Shown here in pieces: positions 41,091-54,122 of a stretch of DNA of 64,000 nt; position 1 is the stretch's first letter, and each line of letters opens with the position of its first letter. Source of the stretch: Rutpela maculata (Eukaryota > Arthropoda > Insecta > Coleoptera > Cerambycidae); the NCBI GenBank assembly GCA_936432065.2, contig OW386293.2, positions 22,456,234 to 22,520,233 on the forward strand, written 5' to 3'. The notes below the pieces were generated by a model. The model did not search any database. It was not told where the DNA came from and worked only from the letters and a program-made list of their open reading frames with translations. The position numbers and the translations under genes were made by a program.

Positions 41091-41695
41091 CCTACAGTAT
41101 TGCAGTGCTTTTTGAAGTGCTGGTTGTGATTTAATTCTTTACGACTATTAACTGGAAGTGCCAAAAGTTGGTAAGTACGAGTCGTTTTTATAGAAATGTT
41201 GAAAGAGGCGCTAGGAATTTTATTGTTAAATTCAATTATAATTAAGAATGCAATTTTATTCTTGGATTTATTTGGTATATATATAACAAAAATAATGTTT
41301 CGCAGAATGAAATAGCGCATGACCCAGTTGTTCAATCCTGGCACGTTTGTTAGTAAATTTAATTCGTAATGTTTGAGATTTGTTTTTACTAATCCTTGTT
41401 CCTTGCATCTTGTCTTCTTGGTTCTAGCTGAGCTACCAAACGAACCTAATAAAGTCTGATTCTAACGAAGAGACGCTGAAGAAGAAGAAGATATAGAAGA
41501 GGTTATATTATATTTATATTTTTCACTTTCTAATGTGGTTAGTATTTTTTATTTTTAATTTCTGATTGGAATAATATAAAAAATGTTATGGTATTTTTCA
41601 TTTTGAGTATGTAAATGCCCAAAACGGGTAAGTATAAATAATATCCATTGAACAATTTTGTGAGGTTATTTATTTATTAGGAGCTTTCATAAGTA
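41091..41695. other. 5' flank of zinc-finger copy 2
   Basis: Homologous in patches to 17,730-17,770 and 20,144-21,060. It lacks family Y. No coding region. Confidence 0.6.
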
Positions 41696-42074
41696 CACAG
41701 GGAAAAATGATGAACATTTATGGTGTAATTATAACATGCCGAGAGTTTCGGATCTCACCAGTTGAGCCATCCAGATGGCATCAGAGATGGTGCTGAGTGG
41801 ATTTTCTTCGCAATAGAGGTCTGAACTGTTCCGAAAAGTACCATCTCTAATGCCATCTGATATGGATCATCTGGTGAGATGCGAAACTCTCAGATGGCTA
41901 GCGGAAAATACACTGTTTGATAGAGAAATATTACGCCTACTAGTGTAAATTTACATATGTATATGTTTATAATTCCACAATAGGGGTAATATTTCTCTGA
42001 ACTAGGTATAGCATATTTTTCCGTTAGTCATGTTATAATTACACTGTAAATTTTCATCATTTTTCTCTGTGTAC
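41696..42074. mobile_element. 380-bp MITE in copy 2 only
   Basis: Inverted ends ACAGGGAAAAATGATGAA and its complement extend about 44 nt. GTAC stands on both sides. The empty site is seen in copy 1 at about 21,055 (CGTAAGTAGCTACA). Inside are two diverged inverted segments around AGATGGCATCAGAGATGG. Confidence 0.8.
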
Positions 42075-42969
42075 ACCTATCATCTATATTTAATTTTTAA
42101 TGTTTCCTATATTTCTTTTATAATCTTAACACTCAATAATCTAATAGCAGCTACTAAAATTTTTTCTTTGCTATTTCTACTTTAATAATTAAATGCAAAT
42201 GCAAATTCCTTACATCGTAAAAAGCCTATAAAATACAAGAATAAGTATGTTTCTTATTCTATTTTATAGAACTTTTACTACATAAGGAATTTGCATTTAA
42301 TGATTATTATAATTATCCCTTTATGGAAAATATTTCTAATCCAATTTTTATTATTCTGTTCAGGTAAATCATTAATAAATATTGTAAGGGTATTTGCTAG
42401 GTACTTTTGTTTCATTTATTTTTGGTTTCATTGAACAGAATAGTTTTAATTAAAAGAATAACATTATTGTGGCAGTACAGTACAACTGCCACAATAATGT
42501 GCATATTGTCTTTCTCTTATAGATAGAAAGCTATATATTTATATACTTATCTGTGGTAAGATTTTTGTAAAAGTTAAAGTACATATTCTGCTTTAATAAA
42601 AAAGTGTCTAAATTATTTCAGAGTCTATATTAAGTCAGTTTATTAATATATGAAATTGTTTCCAGGTGAACTTGGAATAGAAATGTTTAAAAAAATTATG
42701 TGCGCACATATAGAAATATCCCATTAGATTATGATAAACATTACTACTAAAGGTTTGCAAAGAGGCATGCAAGAAAACTAAATATAATAAAAAAGTAATA
42801 TAAAATTCATCACATATATTAAACAACCCACAAATCCAAAAACAGAACTGTCCGGAGCTGGGAAGATAGTGTACTAGCTACGTTTCGCCGCATACATGCT
42901 CTCTAGTCCACTACACTACTATGCTTGGTAATAAAAAATAAATCATTAAAAATAAAAGAAATTGAAAAT
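42075..42969. promoter_or_regulatory. upstream region of zinc-finger copy 2
   Basis: Conserved with copy 1 in several blocks. A 17-nt-arm hairpin (CACATTATTGTGGCAGT) lies at about 42,461-42,501. No clear core promoter element was identified. Confidence 0.4.
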
Positions 42970-43538
42970 ATGTCAAAACAGCTGGTTAACAATAATGTAG
43001 AAAATGAAACAGATGATGTTTTTGAAGAGTTCGTCAAACACATGATAAAAACTGAGAAAATACAAGTACAAAATGGCAATTTTGAAACTTTACATCAAGT
43101 TTCAGATGAAAACTTGGACAGTGATTCGTCTAACTTGAATGCAGCGTTACGTGTAAATGTCAGCAAAGGAAATAGTTCAAGTAATGTAAATAAGGATGTA
43201 AAAAATAATGTTACTGAAAATGTAGAGTATTTAAAGCATGAAGACCCTGACGATGTTTTTGATGAGGAACAAGAAAAAGGAGAAAAAGAAACTATTAAAC
43301 ATATAGGTTTTGAGAATACTGGTATAGAAATTAAGATAGAAATAGATGAAGACAATGATACAATTAGCTCACAAGAAAATCTTAATTTTTTAGCAAAAGC
43401 TATAAAACAGGAAAATAACCCGGAGGGTAATTTTAACGATTCACTAATAAAAGATGAAATTACAAAGGAAGCAATTTCTGTAAGAGATGGTGAACCTCAT
43501 ACTAAAGTAGACTTTGTTGTTGAAACCGAAGGATCAAG
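42970..43538 (+). CDS. zinc-finger gene copy 2, exon A
   Basis: The exon starts at ATG 42970, the position that matches copy 1; the longer upstream frame has no ATG. It ends at AG/GTAAGT, phase 2, and joins in frame to exon B at 48538. The sequence is acidic with DDVFEE and DPDDVFDEEQEKGEKE as in copy 1, including candidate SUMO sites. Relative to copy 1 it lacks about 13 residues in the middle, with all indels in multiples of three. This fits purifying selection on the frame or a recent duplication. Confidence 0.8.
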
Positions 43539-44267
43539 GTAAGTTGAATTAATAATACCTACTTTTATCTTAAACAAAAAATATTGAACACATTTTTTAC
43601 AAGATTGTAAAATTAACATCAACAAATTGGAGCACTGGTGTCCAATTTGCTGATGTTATCTTTACAGTAGAAATCAGTATAAGTTGCACAGCTCGCTGGG
43701 TCTAGCTCAGGGTACTAGCACTCAGTTTCATGAAAAAAGTGATTTTTGATGAGTTAATTCTGCAAGGAATCTATTTTAAATATAGGAACAACTGGTACAC
43801 CCAAAAATATGTGGCTATTGTGATACAAAAAAGAAATATATATCTGCAACAAAACTATATGAAAAAAAAATAGGTTAGATTGACCAAACCTTATATAATA
43901 AGATGCCATATTCATGTTACAGATTAAAAATAAAGTTTCAGCGGAAAAAAATATAGCTTGCATCATGTGATTTTGTGCTCCAAAAACTTTTTTTTTCTTT
44001 GATAAAACTTTTACTCTGGATGTATAATTTGTTAATATTACTCTTTGTTGATGGTGTCATAAGAGCTATCGAAGTTCAGGGGCTATTATTATGATACATT
44101 TTCAGGTTCTAATGTGATACAGGTTGTGAGGCTAATATGATACACGAAATGATGAATCTTATATGGTTATAACTTACGTAACACCTATATTCATCGTGTT
44201 TTTATTGCAGTGGGTTTCTCTTTGTTGCAGGTACCTAGTGTCATATTATTAAAAGTTTTTCATTAAA

Positions 44268-44510
44268 CAATGTTACATTTATGTACCTGAAGTTTCGAAC
44301 TTTATATGAAAATTTCCAATTAATTGACTTATGCGTACAATTTTTCTGGTAACATTTGCTAGCAACGATAGTAGTAGCAGTTGCCAGCAAATATTACCAG
44401 AAAAATGGTATGCCTAAGTCAATTTGTAGTTTTTATTAATTTTTCCTTTTCATATGAAATTCGTTCAAGTGAACATTCAAAACTTCAGGTACATTTACAT
44501 TTACTCTTAA
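44268..44510. mobile_element. foldback element with about 100-nt arms
   Basis: The arms share AATGTTACATTTATGTACCTGAAG on the left against its diverged complement on the right, and ATTTTTCTGGTAA against its complement near the centre, around a short GTAGTAGCAG loop. Confidence 0.75.
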
Positions 44511-45061
44511 CACATACCCCATTTTTAAATTATTTTTTACGTTCTAAAGTAATTTTTTGTTTGATTTAAATAACTTATTTTTCACAAGTTTTTTTCGGAA
44601 TTTTATCATAAAAAATTATTCAGGAGACTCAAAAAACACGCTAATATAAAGTCGCTAATTCCTCGCTAATATCTCAAAAACTATTATAGCCACAAACTTT
44701 TACAGTTGATAGGTAAAGGACACCTATGTATCATACTAGTTCCACTTATCCAAATTCTATCTACAAATGACATTACAATTCTAAATGAACCGAAACGGCA
44801 ACTGACCTAACCTCAAGCACACAACACAATCTGCTGGTATCGGTCACTTCATGAACAGTCGAGATTTAATTTGCGGCAGATCATGTAGAACGACTTTAAA
44901 CATCGTGTGCCGTAACGAAATGCCTAGGCAGATAGTGCAACCTCAAAAATTTACACGAAATGACGTTATTTCTCAAAAGGCTACGACATATATAAAAATT
45001 AAAGTATCTTAACCGTTTTTTCACATTTAGCACTTTGAAATTATCCTCATTCTTCTATTTT

Positions 45062-47228
45062 GTAGTTTTTGAAATATGCCAATGTTAGTTGTCCTATCAA
45101 AACTTATAAAAAACATAATGTAGAAAAATCTAAAAATGGCTGGTTATCCACAGAGCTGGTTCTTGAAAGCAAACAACTAAAAGATATGTATTATTATATC
45201 AACCAAGGCAACAATGAAGACGCAAAAACAACATATAATAAGAGGAAACAGGAATATAGAAAAAAAATAAAAGAAGCCAAAACACAATATTATAGAAATA
45301 AAATAATAAACTCAAATAATAAACCCAAAGAAACATGGAAAATTATAAATGAAAAACTTGGCAGAAATAAAATCAATAACAGTAAAATTGTGTTAAATTT
45401 TGATAATACTGAAATAACAGATCCAAATCTAATTGCTGACTTATTTGCAGATCATTTTTCTACACTAGCCGAAAAAAAACTACTAAATCATTTTGGTTCC
45501 AACTTAGTACTACCTTGTACTCTAATGAATAGAACTGTAAATTCAATTTTCTTTGAGCCTGTCACTGAACTTGAAATTAAAAATATTATAGAGTCCTTAA
45601 AAAATACAAAATCTAGTGGTTTCGATGAGATAACAACTCATGTACTAAAACACATTAGTAATAATATAATACGATATTTGGTATATCTATTTAATTTATC
45701 GTTAGAAGTAGGTAAATTTCCTGACGTATTAAAAATGGCATCGGTTTTACCTTTACATAAAAAAGATGATTCAATGAGTATTGAAAATTACAGACAAATA
45801 TCAATTCTAAGTATATTATCAAAAATTTTAGAAAGAGTGGTCTATAATAGAATTGAAAATTTTTTAGAGAGATATAAAATCCTAACGGACTCTCAACACG
45901 GTTTCAGGAAGCATAAATCCACAGAAACAGCATGCTGTCACTTAATGGAATATGTATATTCCAATCTTGATAGAGGCCAGTATGTTGTTTCTCTATTCTT
46001 CGATCTATCTGCAGCATTTGACACTGTGAATCATCAGTTTCTTATAGAAAAATTATATAATATAGGTATCAGAAATTCTCCTTTAAGTTGGATCAAATCT
46101 TATCTTAGTGGTCGGAAAATGGTTGTAAAGTTGTCAGACAATACCTCAAAAATTCATGATGTTAAATTGGGCGTTCCCCAAGGTTCAGTTCTCGGCCCAC
46201 TGTTGTTTGGTTTATATGTGAATGACCTTCCATTTAACATTACAAATGGTAAAGTCACAATGTTTGCAGATGATATGACAATAACTGTTTCAGCAAAAAC
46301 TCCCGAGGAAATTCAGATTGTGGCAAAGATAGTTGTAGAAGAATTAAATATATGGTGTGATAGAAATAAGTTAATATTGAACAACAAAAAAACTGTCTGT
46401 TTAAACTTTCACCTACAAAAACCCCTCCAAGAGGACCTGCTATCTATGATAAATATAAAGTTTGCAAATGATGTTAAGTTTTTAGGTACCTACTTGGACA
46501 AAAGATTGTCATGGAGCTCTCAAATTGAGCATGTCTGCAAGCAGCTCAATAAGGGATTTTTTGCTATCCTCCAGCTCAAAAATTCGATGAATGAGCAGGT
46601 ACTCTTGGACGTCTATTACTCTTTATGCTATTCATGTATCTCATACAGCATTACATCTTGGAGTAGTGCAATTGAAATGAACAGAGTATTTATAGCACAA
46701 AAAAGAGTTGTGAGACTTATATTTGGGTTGAAATATAGGGAAAGTTGTAGAGAAATTTTTAAACAAAAAAAAATCTTAACTGTTCCTAGCATATTTATTT
46801 TAAAATGCGTCACATTGTTCATTAAACTTAAAGACAAGTTCACAACGTTGTCTTCAAGTCATAACTACAACACTAGACATGGTGACCTTATTTCTATTCC
46901 CAACCACAAAACTAGTAACTTCAAACATTGTTTTTATTATAATTGTATAATTTGTTACAATGCTTTACCAAATGAAATTCGCAGCATAAAAAATTGTCAT
47001 AAATTAGTGAAGGAAACAAAAAATTTTCTCCTTGAAAATGGGTACTATAATTTACAAGAATTTCTCTATAGAAACTAATACAGTTTATACCTTGCTTGAA
47101 GATTATTTTTATTATTGTTTTTTTTCTCTTCTTCATTCCATTTAACAATATAAATATTTATGACTAATTACATGTCTCTCATTAAATTTGGGCGTGAGCG
47201 GTGATTATTTACTTATCTTTATTATAAG

Positions 47229-47314
<86 letters not shown>

Positions 47315-47440
47315 TGTATTTGTTTATTTATTGACTTGTGTTTTTTAATTTTTAAATGTTATTCTGAATTGACTTGCCATATGTACAGTAATTGTATCAT
47401 CCTGTGGTTAATAAATTATCTATCTATCTATCTATCTATT
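45062..47440 (+). mobile_element. 5'-truncated LINE with intact reverse transcriptase frame
   Basis: One continuous frame (669 residues, 45069-47078) holds the linker and reverse transcriptase of a Jockey/CR1-clade non-LTR element. Motifs are FRKHKSTETACCHLMEYVYS, FFDLSAAFDTVNHQ, KLGVPQGSVLGPLLFGLYVN and MFADDMTITVSA. The catalytic FADD is present. The endonuclease domain and any ORF1 are missing, so this is a 5'-truncated copy. The 3' UTR carries an AT repeat and ends with an ATCT microsatellite (47,416-47,439), the usual tail of CR1-like elements. The open frame suggests recent insertion. Confidence 0.88.
47231..47308. repeat. AT dinucleotide microsatellite in LINE 3' UTR
   Basis: About 38 uninterrupted AT units. 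Confidence 0.95.
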
Positions 47441-47740
47441 GTTATCTAAAAAGTTTAAAATGCTTGCACAATAGTCAGAGTGCGGTTGGATTATTGACTT
47501 GTAAATGGTTATAGTAGTTGTTGCCACCGATACAATTTGCGATAAACGAGAGAAGAAGAATAGCTTTTTTGGCATTTTCTTTTGTACATACATAAAATGA
47601 CTTTTTAAACTTAAATCATTGCTAATAATAAAACCTAAGTATTTAATCTCGATCACTAATTCTAATTTATTGTTAAAAGAAATATTAATACTATTTGTAT
47701 TCAATTTAGTGTAAATATATTTTTTTGCACGACTCGTTAC
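47441..47740 (-). pseudogene. LINE reverse transcriptase thumb fragment, opposite strand
   Basis: The minus-strand frame contains IKYLGFIISNDLSLKSHF and IVSVATTTITIYKSIIQPHS, typical of the region after the catalytic domain in Jockey/I-type LINEs. Both ends are lost. The larger LINE ends exactly against it. Confidence 0.7.
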
Positions 47741-48537
47741 CTTGATTTTGTTAATATTTATTTTAATTTATTGCTATTTAGATATCGTGAAAATCAAGTT
47801 TACTATTCATTAGACGTTAAAAATATTTTCTAAGTCAAAGTTCGTCGTACTTTTGACTTTTTCGTCTTTAGTGCCATACATGGTCAGAGACGGTAAAAAT
47901 ATTTTCTGTCAGTTTTCAGCATAGTTCCCGAATCTACTATGATCTGCTATAAGATGAGGAATTTTTTAAGTAAATTTTTTGCCTGTATCTACTTTTCCAG
48001 GGTTCTATAATATTATCACTGCATATTTTTTAAGAAAATGTGTTAATATGAAGGGCAAATTTTAATAAACATAGTAAATATGATTTGTTTCTTAGGTAAT
48101 GTCAATAAAATGTGGGAATTTGCAGTTGTAAATATAGCAAGCAGGAAACTTTTCTATCTTTCCAATTAGATACCAAATATATCGAGATGAAATAAAGATA
48201 AAGGATGGAGGCAACTTTTGTATTAGAAACTCTTAGAATGAACAGTTTTCATTCGGGGCATTTGGAAACACTGAACGCTCTCTATATAGACGAAGGGACC
48301 TCTGTCGTCTATTATCAGAATAAAGTCCCATTAAATTTCATTGTTGCATATTAACGTTATTTTATTTTTTTTTAGAATTACCAAATAGAAAATAAAAACA
48401 GAATTTTTTTCTTATTCATTTTTTTATAGAAATCAGGGACATTGCCTATTGGTAAAGCTACTTGCGGGGTGTGCATTTTTTTATTTTACCAACGATTTAC
48501 CACTGCGACAACCAACTGATGATTTTTTTTTTTTTAG

Positions 48538-50992
48538 ACTAGAAAAGAATGATCTTAATAAGATTTCATCTTCACATCAAATGGACAAAAGTGGAAAAGC
48601 TGTAGGTAAACAAATTGGAATTGAAAAAAGTCTAGCAATTAAGGATGGTAATATTAGAAATAATATAGATAATAATTCTCAGAGTCTTCAATCAAATGTT
48701 GAAGGTAGAGATAAACAGCCACATATTATTATAAAGAATTTAATTAGTAGAGTTAAACATGCGATGAAGAAATCACAGACACAGAAAGACAAAGCAAACA
48801 ATGATAAAATTAAATCAGATGAACAAAATGGTAAAAAAGAAGTCAGTACAAGCATCATTATTCAAAATACAGGAAGTCGGGAGAGATTTGAAGTTGAGAA
48901 TTTAAATAAAGCTACAAATAATAAACGGCCTTCAGATGGAAATAATAAACAACAAGAAGAAAATGGAAATAATAGTTGTTATCCTGATAACGCAAAGCAA
49001 ACTGGAATGCAAAATATCCCAAAAGGAAATAAAAATATTTCTAGGAAAAAACGTCGAAGAAAATGTTGGAACCTAAAAAAAAAGTCTACTAAAATTGATC
49101 TTGAAAATGACACAAATATTAAAATAGCTAATACAGGTTCTTTTAGTCACCATATTATTGATATAGACAAAAAATCAAAAAATGGAATTAAGCGGAAGGG
49201 TCTATTAAATCAAAATCATAACTTTAACAAACAGTTCGTTGGAAAAGCAAAAAATCAAAACCATAGGAAACTTTCATTACAAAATACTTCTGCAAATATC
49301 TATAAATCAGACAAAGTTCAGGAAGATAGCGATCTTGCTGTAACAATAACAGGAAGTGAAGAAGATGCTATCGCTGAAAATAAATCAAGAATAATAGGAA
49401 GCAAAGAAAATATTATCGCTGAAAATAAAGACAAAACCCAAACTGAAATTGGCCAAATAGAAGCAAGTTCAAGTCGGACGCTTCCAAAAATTTGTGATAA
49501 ATCTGTGAATAAATCCTATCAGACTGAAATTGGGGCAATTTTAGAAATTTGTGCAGAAAATGCAGAGAACACTCAAATCGAAAAACATAAAGACCTTCAA
49601 AATATGCATGTGGATTACATGTGTAAAAAATGTTCATTCAAAGCAAAACGGAAAGCCGTTATGAAGAGACATTTATTAAAACATGGCATAGAGTTTTCAA
49701 GTACTGTCACATCATTTTTCGATGTCATTAAGAAAGCAAAATTATATACAAGTCAGCTAGAACAAATATATGTTGAGAAAGAACCGCAAACAAAAGTCAT
49801 TAGAAACAATCAGTGTGAAAATGAGATAAATACACAAGAAACAAATACAAATGTAAATAATGATGTTCGGTTTGAAAAAGAAGAGCCTGTAAATGCTCTT
49901 AATAATGCCTTACAAGTACAAAATGTAGAAATCTGCACAAATATACCACCCAGGAGGAATACTAGTAGTAGTAGTTATACTTTACCAAATAAGAAAGGGG
50001 ATGAGGTTTTGAATGCAGAAGACAAAACTCTGTCTCAAAGTGAGGAAACCGTTGTGATTATTTCAAAGGACAAGATAGTAGAAAAACCAACTTATATTAA
50101 TCAAACAATAGAAAATAAAAACGTTCCTATGGAAAAAAGTTGCTCGTCTGAAAGTGAGCAGTCTGTCGAAGATGGTGAAGTTGGAAAAGTAGCCTCTAAA
50201 AATAATCCAAGCATTAACATAGAATATAGCTGTAGAAAATGCCAATTTAAGACTAAACGTAGAGCATTACTTAAAGTACATTTAGTAACACATAGAGAAG
50301 AATTAGCCAGTGGTATTATTACATTCTTAGATTTAGTTAAAAATGATAAAGTTTCTCCAGATCAGTTTAAAAAAGATAGTCCACATAAAGAGGTACAAAC
50401 AGAAAGCATAGATGAGAATATTGAGGCCGACGATAAAGTTGATATCTTGGATGATGCATTTCAAAACATTGTTGTTAGTGATGCTCAGTCTAAATGTGAA
50501 AATAATTTGGAAAATGAAGAGTGTTGCAAAACTGTTGAAAATGGTAATGGAAGTATTGATAATGTTGTTAGAGACAATACTACTGAGGGGAGTGTGATAA
50601 ATGAAGCAAGAGAAGAAGGAACATTGCTGCTAAATAAAAATACAACTGCTACAAATGTAGATAATAAATCTAAAATCATGGAAAATAAAGTTAATGAAAA
50701 TGAGTGTATGGAAGTACCGAGTACAAATATAGCAAAGCCGAAATCGGTAACAAAAAGGAAAAGGAGAGCTGTAAGAACGTCTTTACCCACAAAAAAAATC
50801 AAGTTGCAAGTTGATGGTAAGACAATGTATTGCTGTGATGAATGTTCTTATCAGTCAACTTGGAAGAAAAATCTGAATGAGCACAAAATTGTACATTCGA
50901 AAGAAATTGTTAAATGTAACCAGTGTCAGTTTATTACACATCATAAAAGAAATCTGGCTAATCACATGTTGATCCATTTGAAGCCCGACGAG
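48538..50992 (+). CDS. zinc-finger gene copy 2, exon B (four C2H2 fingers)
   Basis: It begins after TTTAG at 48537 and ends at GAG/GTAAGG, phase 0; exons A, B and C give an in-frame product of about 1,223 residues. The four fingers match copy 1: CKKCSFKAKRKAVMKRHLLK with H, CRKCQFKTKRRALLKVHLVT with H, CCDECSYQSTWKKNLNEHKI with VH, and CNQCQFITHHKRNLANHMLI with H. Compared with copy 1 an extra segment of about 26 residues (around DDKVDILDDAFQNIVVSDAQ) lies before the basic patch. The finger and linker sequences are more conserved between copies than the Asn/Lys-rich filler. Confidence 0.85.
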
Positions 50993-51225
50993 GTAAGGAT
51001 CTTTTATTTACTTACTACTGAATGGATGAATGAATGATTTATTTATACACCTACCACTTTTACGTGGCATATCATACACGGATAAAAATGTTTTAGGAAA
51101 ATTTTGCACAGAGGTGTGGAAAAGATCTTTGTTGCATTTTTTTAACTAAATTGTTTGAAATGTTATACTGTATGAGATCATTACTTTAAAAATAAGTTAT
51201 GTTGTTCTCACAATTTTTTCCTGTC

Positions 51226-53094
51226 CAGGGTTGAGCTGATTTAAATCATTTGGTTAAAATGATGATTTTAATCACGCGATTTTTATTTTAAAAAAATCGT
51301 GTTTTTTTTCTTTTCAAGTTTAAATGTTATAAAGAAAAAATACAAACTTTATTAATAAAAATTTTTATTTGCAAAAATAAAACTTTAAAAAGCCTTTAAT
51401 TTAAAGACTTAAAATATTAACTGAACAAGCATATAAACATATAAAAATAAAAATATATATTTTTAAAACAGTACAGAACAAGACATATTAAGAATTATAA
51501 CGTTTAAAGAGAAATACTAATTTAGATACTTTTTCATTGTCCAATCTATTCCTAATATCTGAATGAACAAGTCCATATGAAGAAAACAATTTTTCCACGT
51601 CTGCAGAAGAAACAACGGCACGCAGAAAGGGAATTATCAGATCCAGTACCTTGTTAGTTTGTGGAATATCGTTTTGAGATTTCCACCGCTGCACTACGTT
51701 GACATTTTGTAATATTTCTTCTGAAGGCATTGTTTTTTGAAATGGATCAAATTTCGCTCCCAACTTAATTATTAATGGTAACTCTGTACGAGAAAAATGT
51801 TGGGAAACTATATCTAAAGCAACCTTTTTTTTTTTTCTTCTTTCGACTATTTGTTTTTATTTCTGATAGGATCCAACAAATATGCCAAAAAGTGAAATGG
51901 GGTTAAAGCTGCTGCTAACCGCCCTAATTTTAACAGTATTCATATCGAACAGATGGATATAGAAATAAACGAGGTACATTCTACTAGGTACTTGGGTATT
52001 ATTATCGATGAAAATCTTTTAAAAATTTTATACAAAAAACCTTATTTTCGTCAAATTCTACATTTAGTGACAAATTTCTAATTTCCCTGGAACTGAAAGA
52101 TATCTTATTCGGAAAACTTTTGCTACACACGTTTAGACATTAATAACCATAAAAAAAGTTCAAATGTTAATCTGAAAAATTGTCCTTTTCTTTCATTTTC
52201 AAAGCCATGGGGGCCTGGCTAGATATTAACCGATTTGGCTAAAAATTTACCCGAATTAGTTTTAGATATATAGTAATAAATTAGAAACTAGCCCATCTGC
52301 AAATTCAAATTTTCATATTTTTCGGCCCACCCTACTTAACAAGTCAATCGCTTTCCAAACTTCTGAACGTTCAATGGTCTTAAAAGAACAATTTATTACA
52401 AACATGGCTCTGGCTTCCTGCTTGTCTAATTCTTTCATTTTGTCTTGACATGTTCTTACAACAAAGGAGCGTAAGTTAGTGCTGCTGCAATTACTACCAC
52501 TCAAATTCCCGCTTGCTGTTTATTGAGAATTTTCACTTTGGCTTGTACTGGTTAGTTCTCATTCATTTTTTCACCTTCGATTGACTGATTTTTACAGATT
52601 TCCCAGTGGTTTTTAAGCTTGTCGTTAAGCCCCTGGATTTCCTTATTAAATTTTTTTTACAAATTGCACAGCATTCAAGTTTGCCCATAGCTTTTTTTTG
52701 ACAAAATGTTGCCAAACGCTATCTTCTTTCCTGCCTCAACCAGACATTTATTTTTAGTATATGTTGCGCATTAATTTTCAGTTAGTACTAACTATGAAAT
52801 GAGGTTGAAAACACTGCCCTTTTCATATATAGTCGACAGGGATTTGCAAGTTTCAATGAGTTCCAACCAGCTCGCAAGCGGGTTCTTGACTTGCGGAGCC
52901 GAGTTGAAACAATTTTTAATCCAATTTTCAGTTTTAACAAATATGTATAGACATTTTTTCTATTATTAAAAAAATACAATACGGAAAGTTAAAGAAGCAA
53001 ATAAACGTTTTTATTCAAAAAACCAAAAGTAAAATATATTATTTTAAGTAAATCACCGATTTTTTTTTTTAAATCATGATTTTTGTCAAGACTG
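51226..53094 (-). mobile_element. decayed hAT transposon (intron of copy 2)
   Basis: It has the same ends (CAGGGTTGAGCTGATTTAAA) and layout as the copy 1 remnant. The minus-strand C-terminal dimerisation region is better kept here: SSADVEKLFSSYGLVHSDIR, then SKLVFLFKRYNS. Other regions hold stops. Confidence 0.75.
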
Positions 53095-53402
53095 ATGGTA
53101 TGTATAATGTTTTGCTTTGAAATCTTACGCAGTGTAAAGAAAATGCAACAAGACCTTCTTCCACACTGAAAACAAAATTTGCCAAAACAATTTCTCTTTG
53201 TGTACCTCGCTTTAGAGATGGGTAGTATTCATATGATTTATATCATTGGTACGGATCCTTGCACTGATTCAAATGGTACATTGCGTATCATCATTGTAAC
53301 CATATTCGTTTGTACAATCGTTTTACAGCGAATATATCCATAATGGCTGGTTTTATAGGAAAAATCACAAGAAACAAATTAGAGAGTCGAATCTCCTCTA
53401 TA

Positions 53403-54122
53403 ATAGTACGGGAGGCAGCGCTGCATTTTTTCGAGAAATTTTATACCAAATAAATTTCAGTTTTATCAGTTGATTAACATTTAATAATCAACAAAATGAG
53501 CGTCAGTCGCCGCACCCGCAGTGGAGCTAGAGGTGACAGCATGTTAAAGTTGAAAAAAAAAATATGCTATGAGTATTTTTATACTCGAAAAACCAACATA
53601 ACTTGAACAACTACCCTCATGTTCATGTATACAGCTGTGTAAAACTTTTAATATCACTGATACAGTAAAAAAAAAATATTTCGCGAGCAGGATTTGAACC
53701 CGAGACGTCCGTACCCTGAATAAAAAGTACCACTCGCCTTACCCACTCCGCTATCTAGCGACTGAAGCCCGGTTTGTAAGAACATAATATGACACGTAGA
53801 CTTGGTGATTTATTTATTTTATTTTTTTCAAATAATAATAGCAATTGGAATGAATTATAGTTTATGTACTTTTATGGTACAGCTCATAACGAACATTTTC
53901 CTTCTTTTTGTTGTTTTCCATACAACTTATAGATTTCGAGATATTCAAAGAAACCGATGGAAAACGGTTTTTTAACAACTTTAACATGCTCTCACCATTA
54001 GCTCCACCGCTACCAGTAGCTGACGTTCAGATTGCTGATGTATTAGGGGAATACTATTATTGTTATGATTTTCAGTCGGTATGAAATGACTTGTTCAAAT
54101 GCAGCGCTGCCTCCCGTGCTAT
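53403..54122. mobile_element. 720-bp element with inverted ends and tRNA-like insert
   Basis: The ends ATAGTACGGGAGGCAGCGCT and the inverse with one mismatch extend weakly to about 140 nt, including GGTGACAGCATGTTAAAGTT-like arms. The middle holds a tRNA-like sequence on the minus strand. There is no coding frame. Confidence 0.75.
53681..53762 (-). ncRNA. tRNA-like sequence with Pol III A and B boxes
   Basis: On the minus strand the A box TAGCGGAGTGGG (53742-53753) and the B box GGTTCAAATCC (53690-53700) are correctly ordered. A four-pair acceptor match (TCGC/GCGA) with one mismatch before two more pairs can be drawn, but the anticodon arm does not fold clearly. It is best seen as a SINE head or tRNA pseudogene, not a working tRNA. 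Confidence 0.5.

Larger units (their letters stand above)
43539..48537 (+). other. intron 1 of zinc-finger copy 2
   Basis: GTAAGT to TTTTTTTTAG. It is about 5 kb, enlarged by a foldback (44,268-44,510), a 5'-truncated LINE (45,062-47,440) and an opposed LINE fragment. Its two ends match the copy 1 intron. Confidence 0.75.

Noticed and set aside
53681..53762. Functional tRNA gene
   Set aside because: The A and B boxes are good, but the acceptor and anticodon stems do not pair properly.
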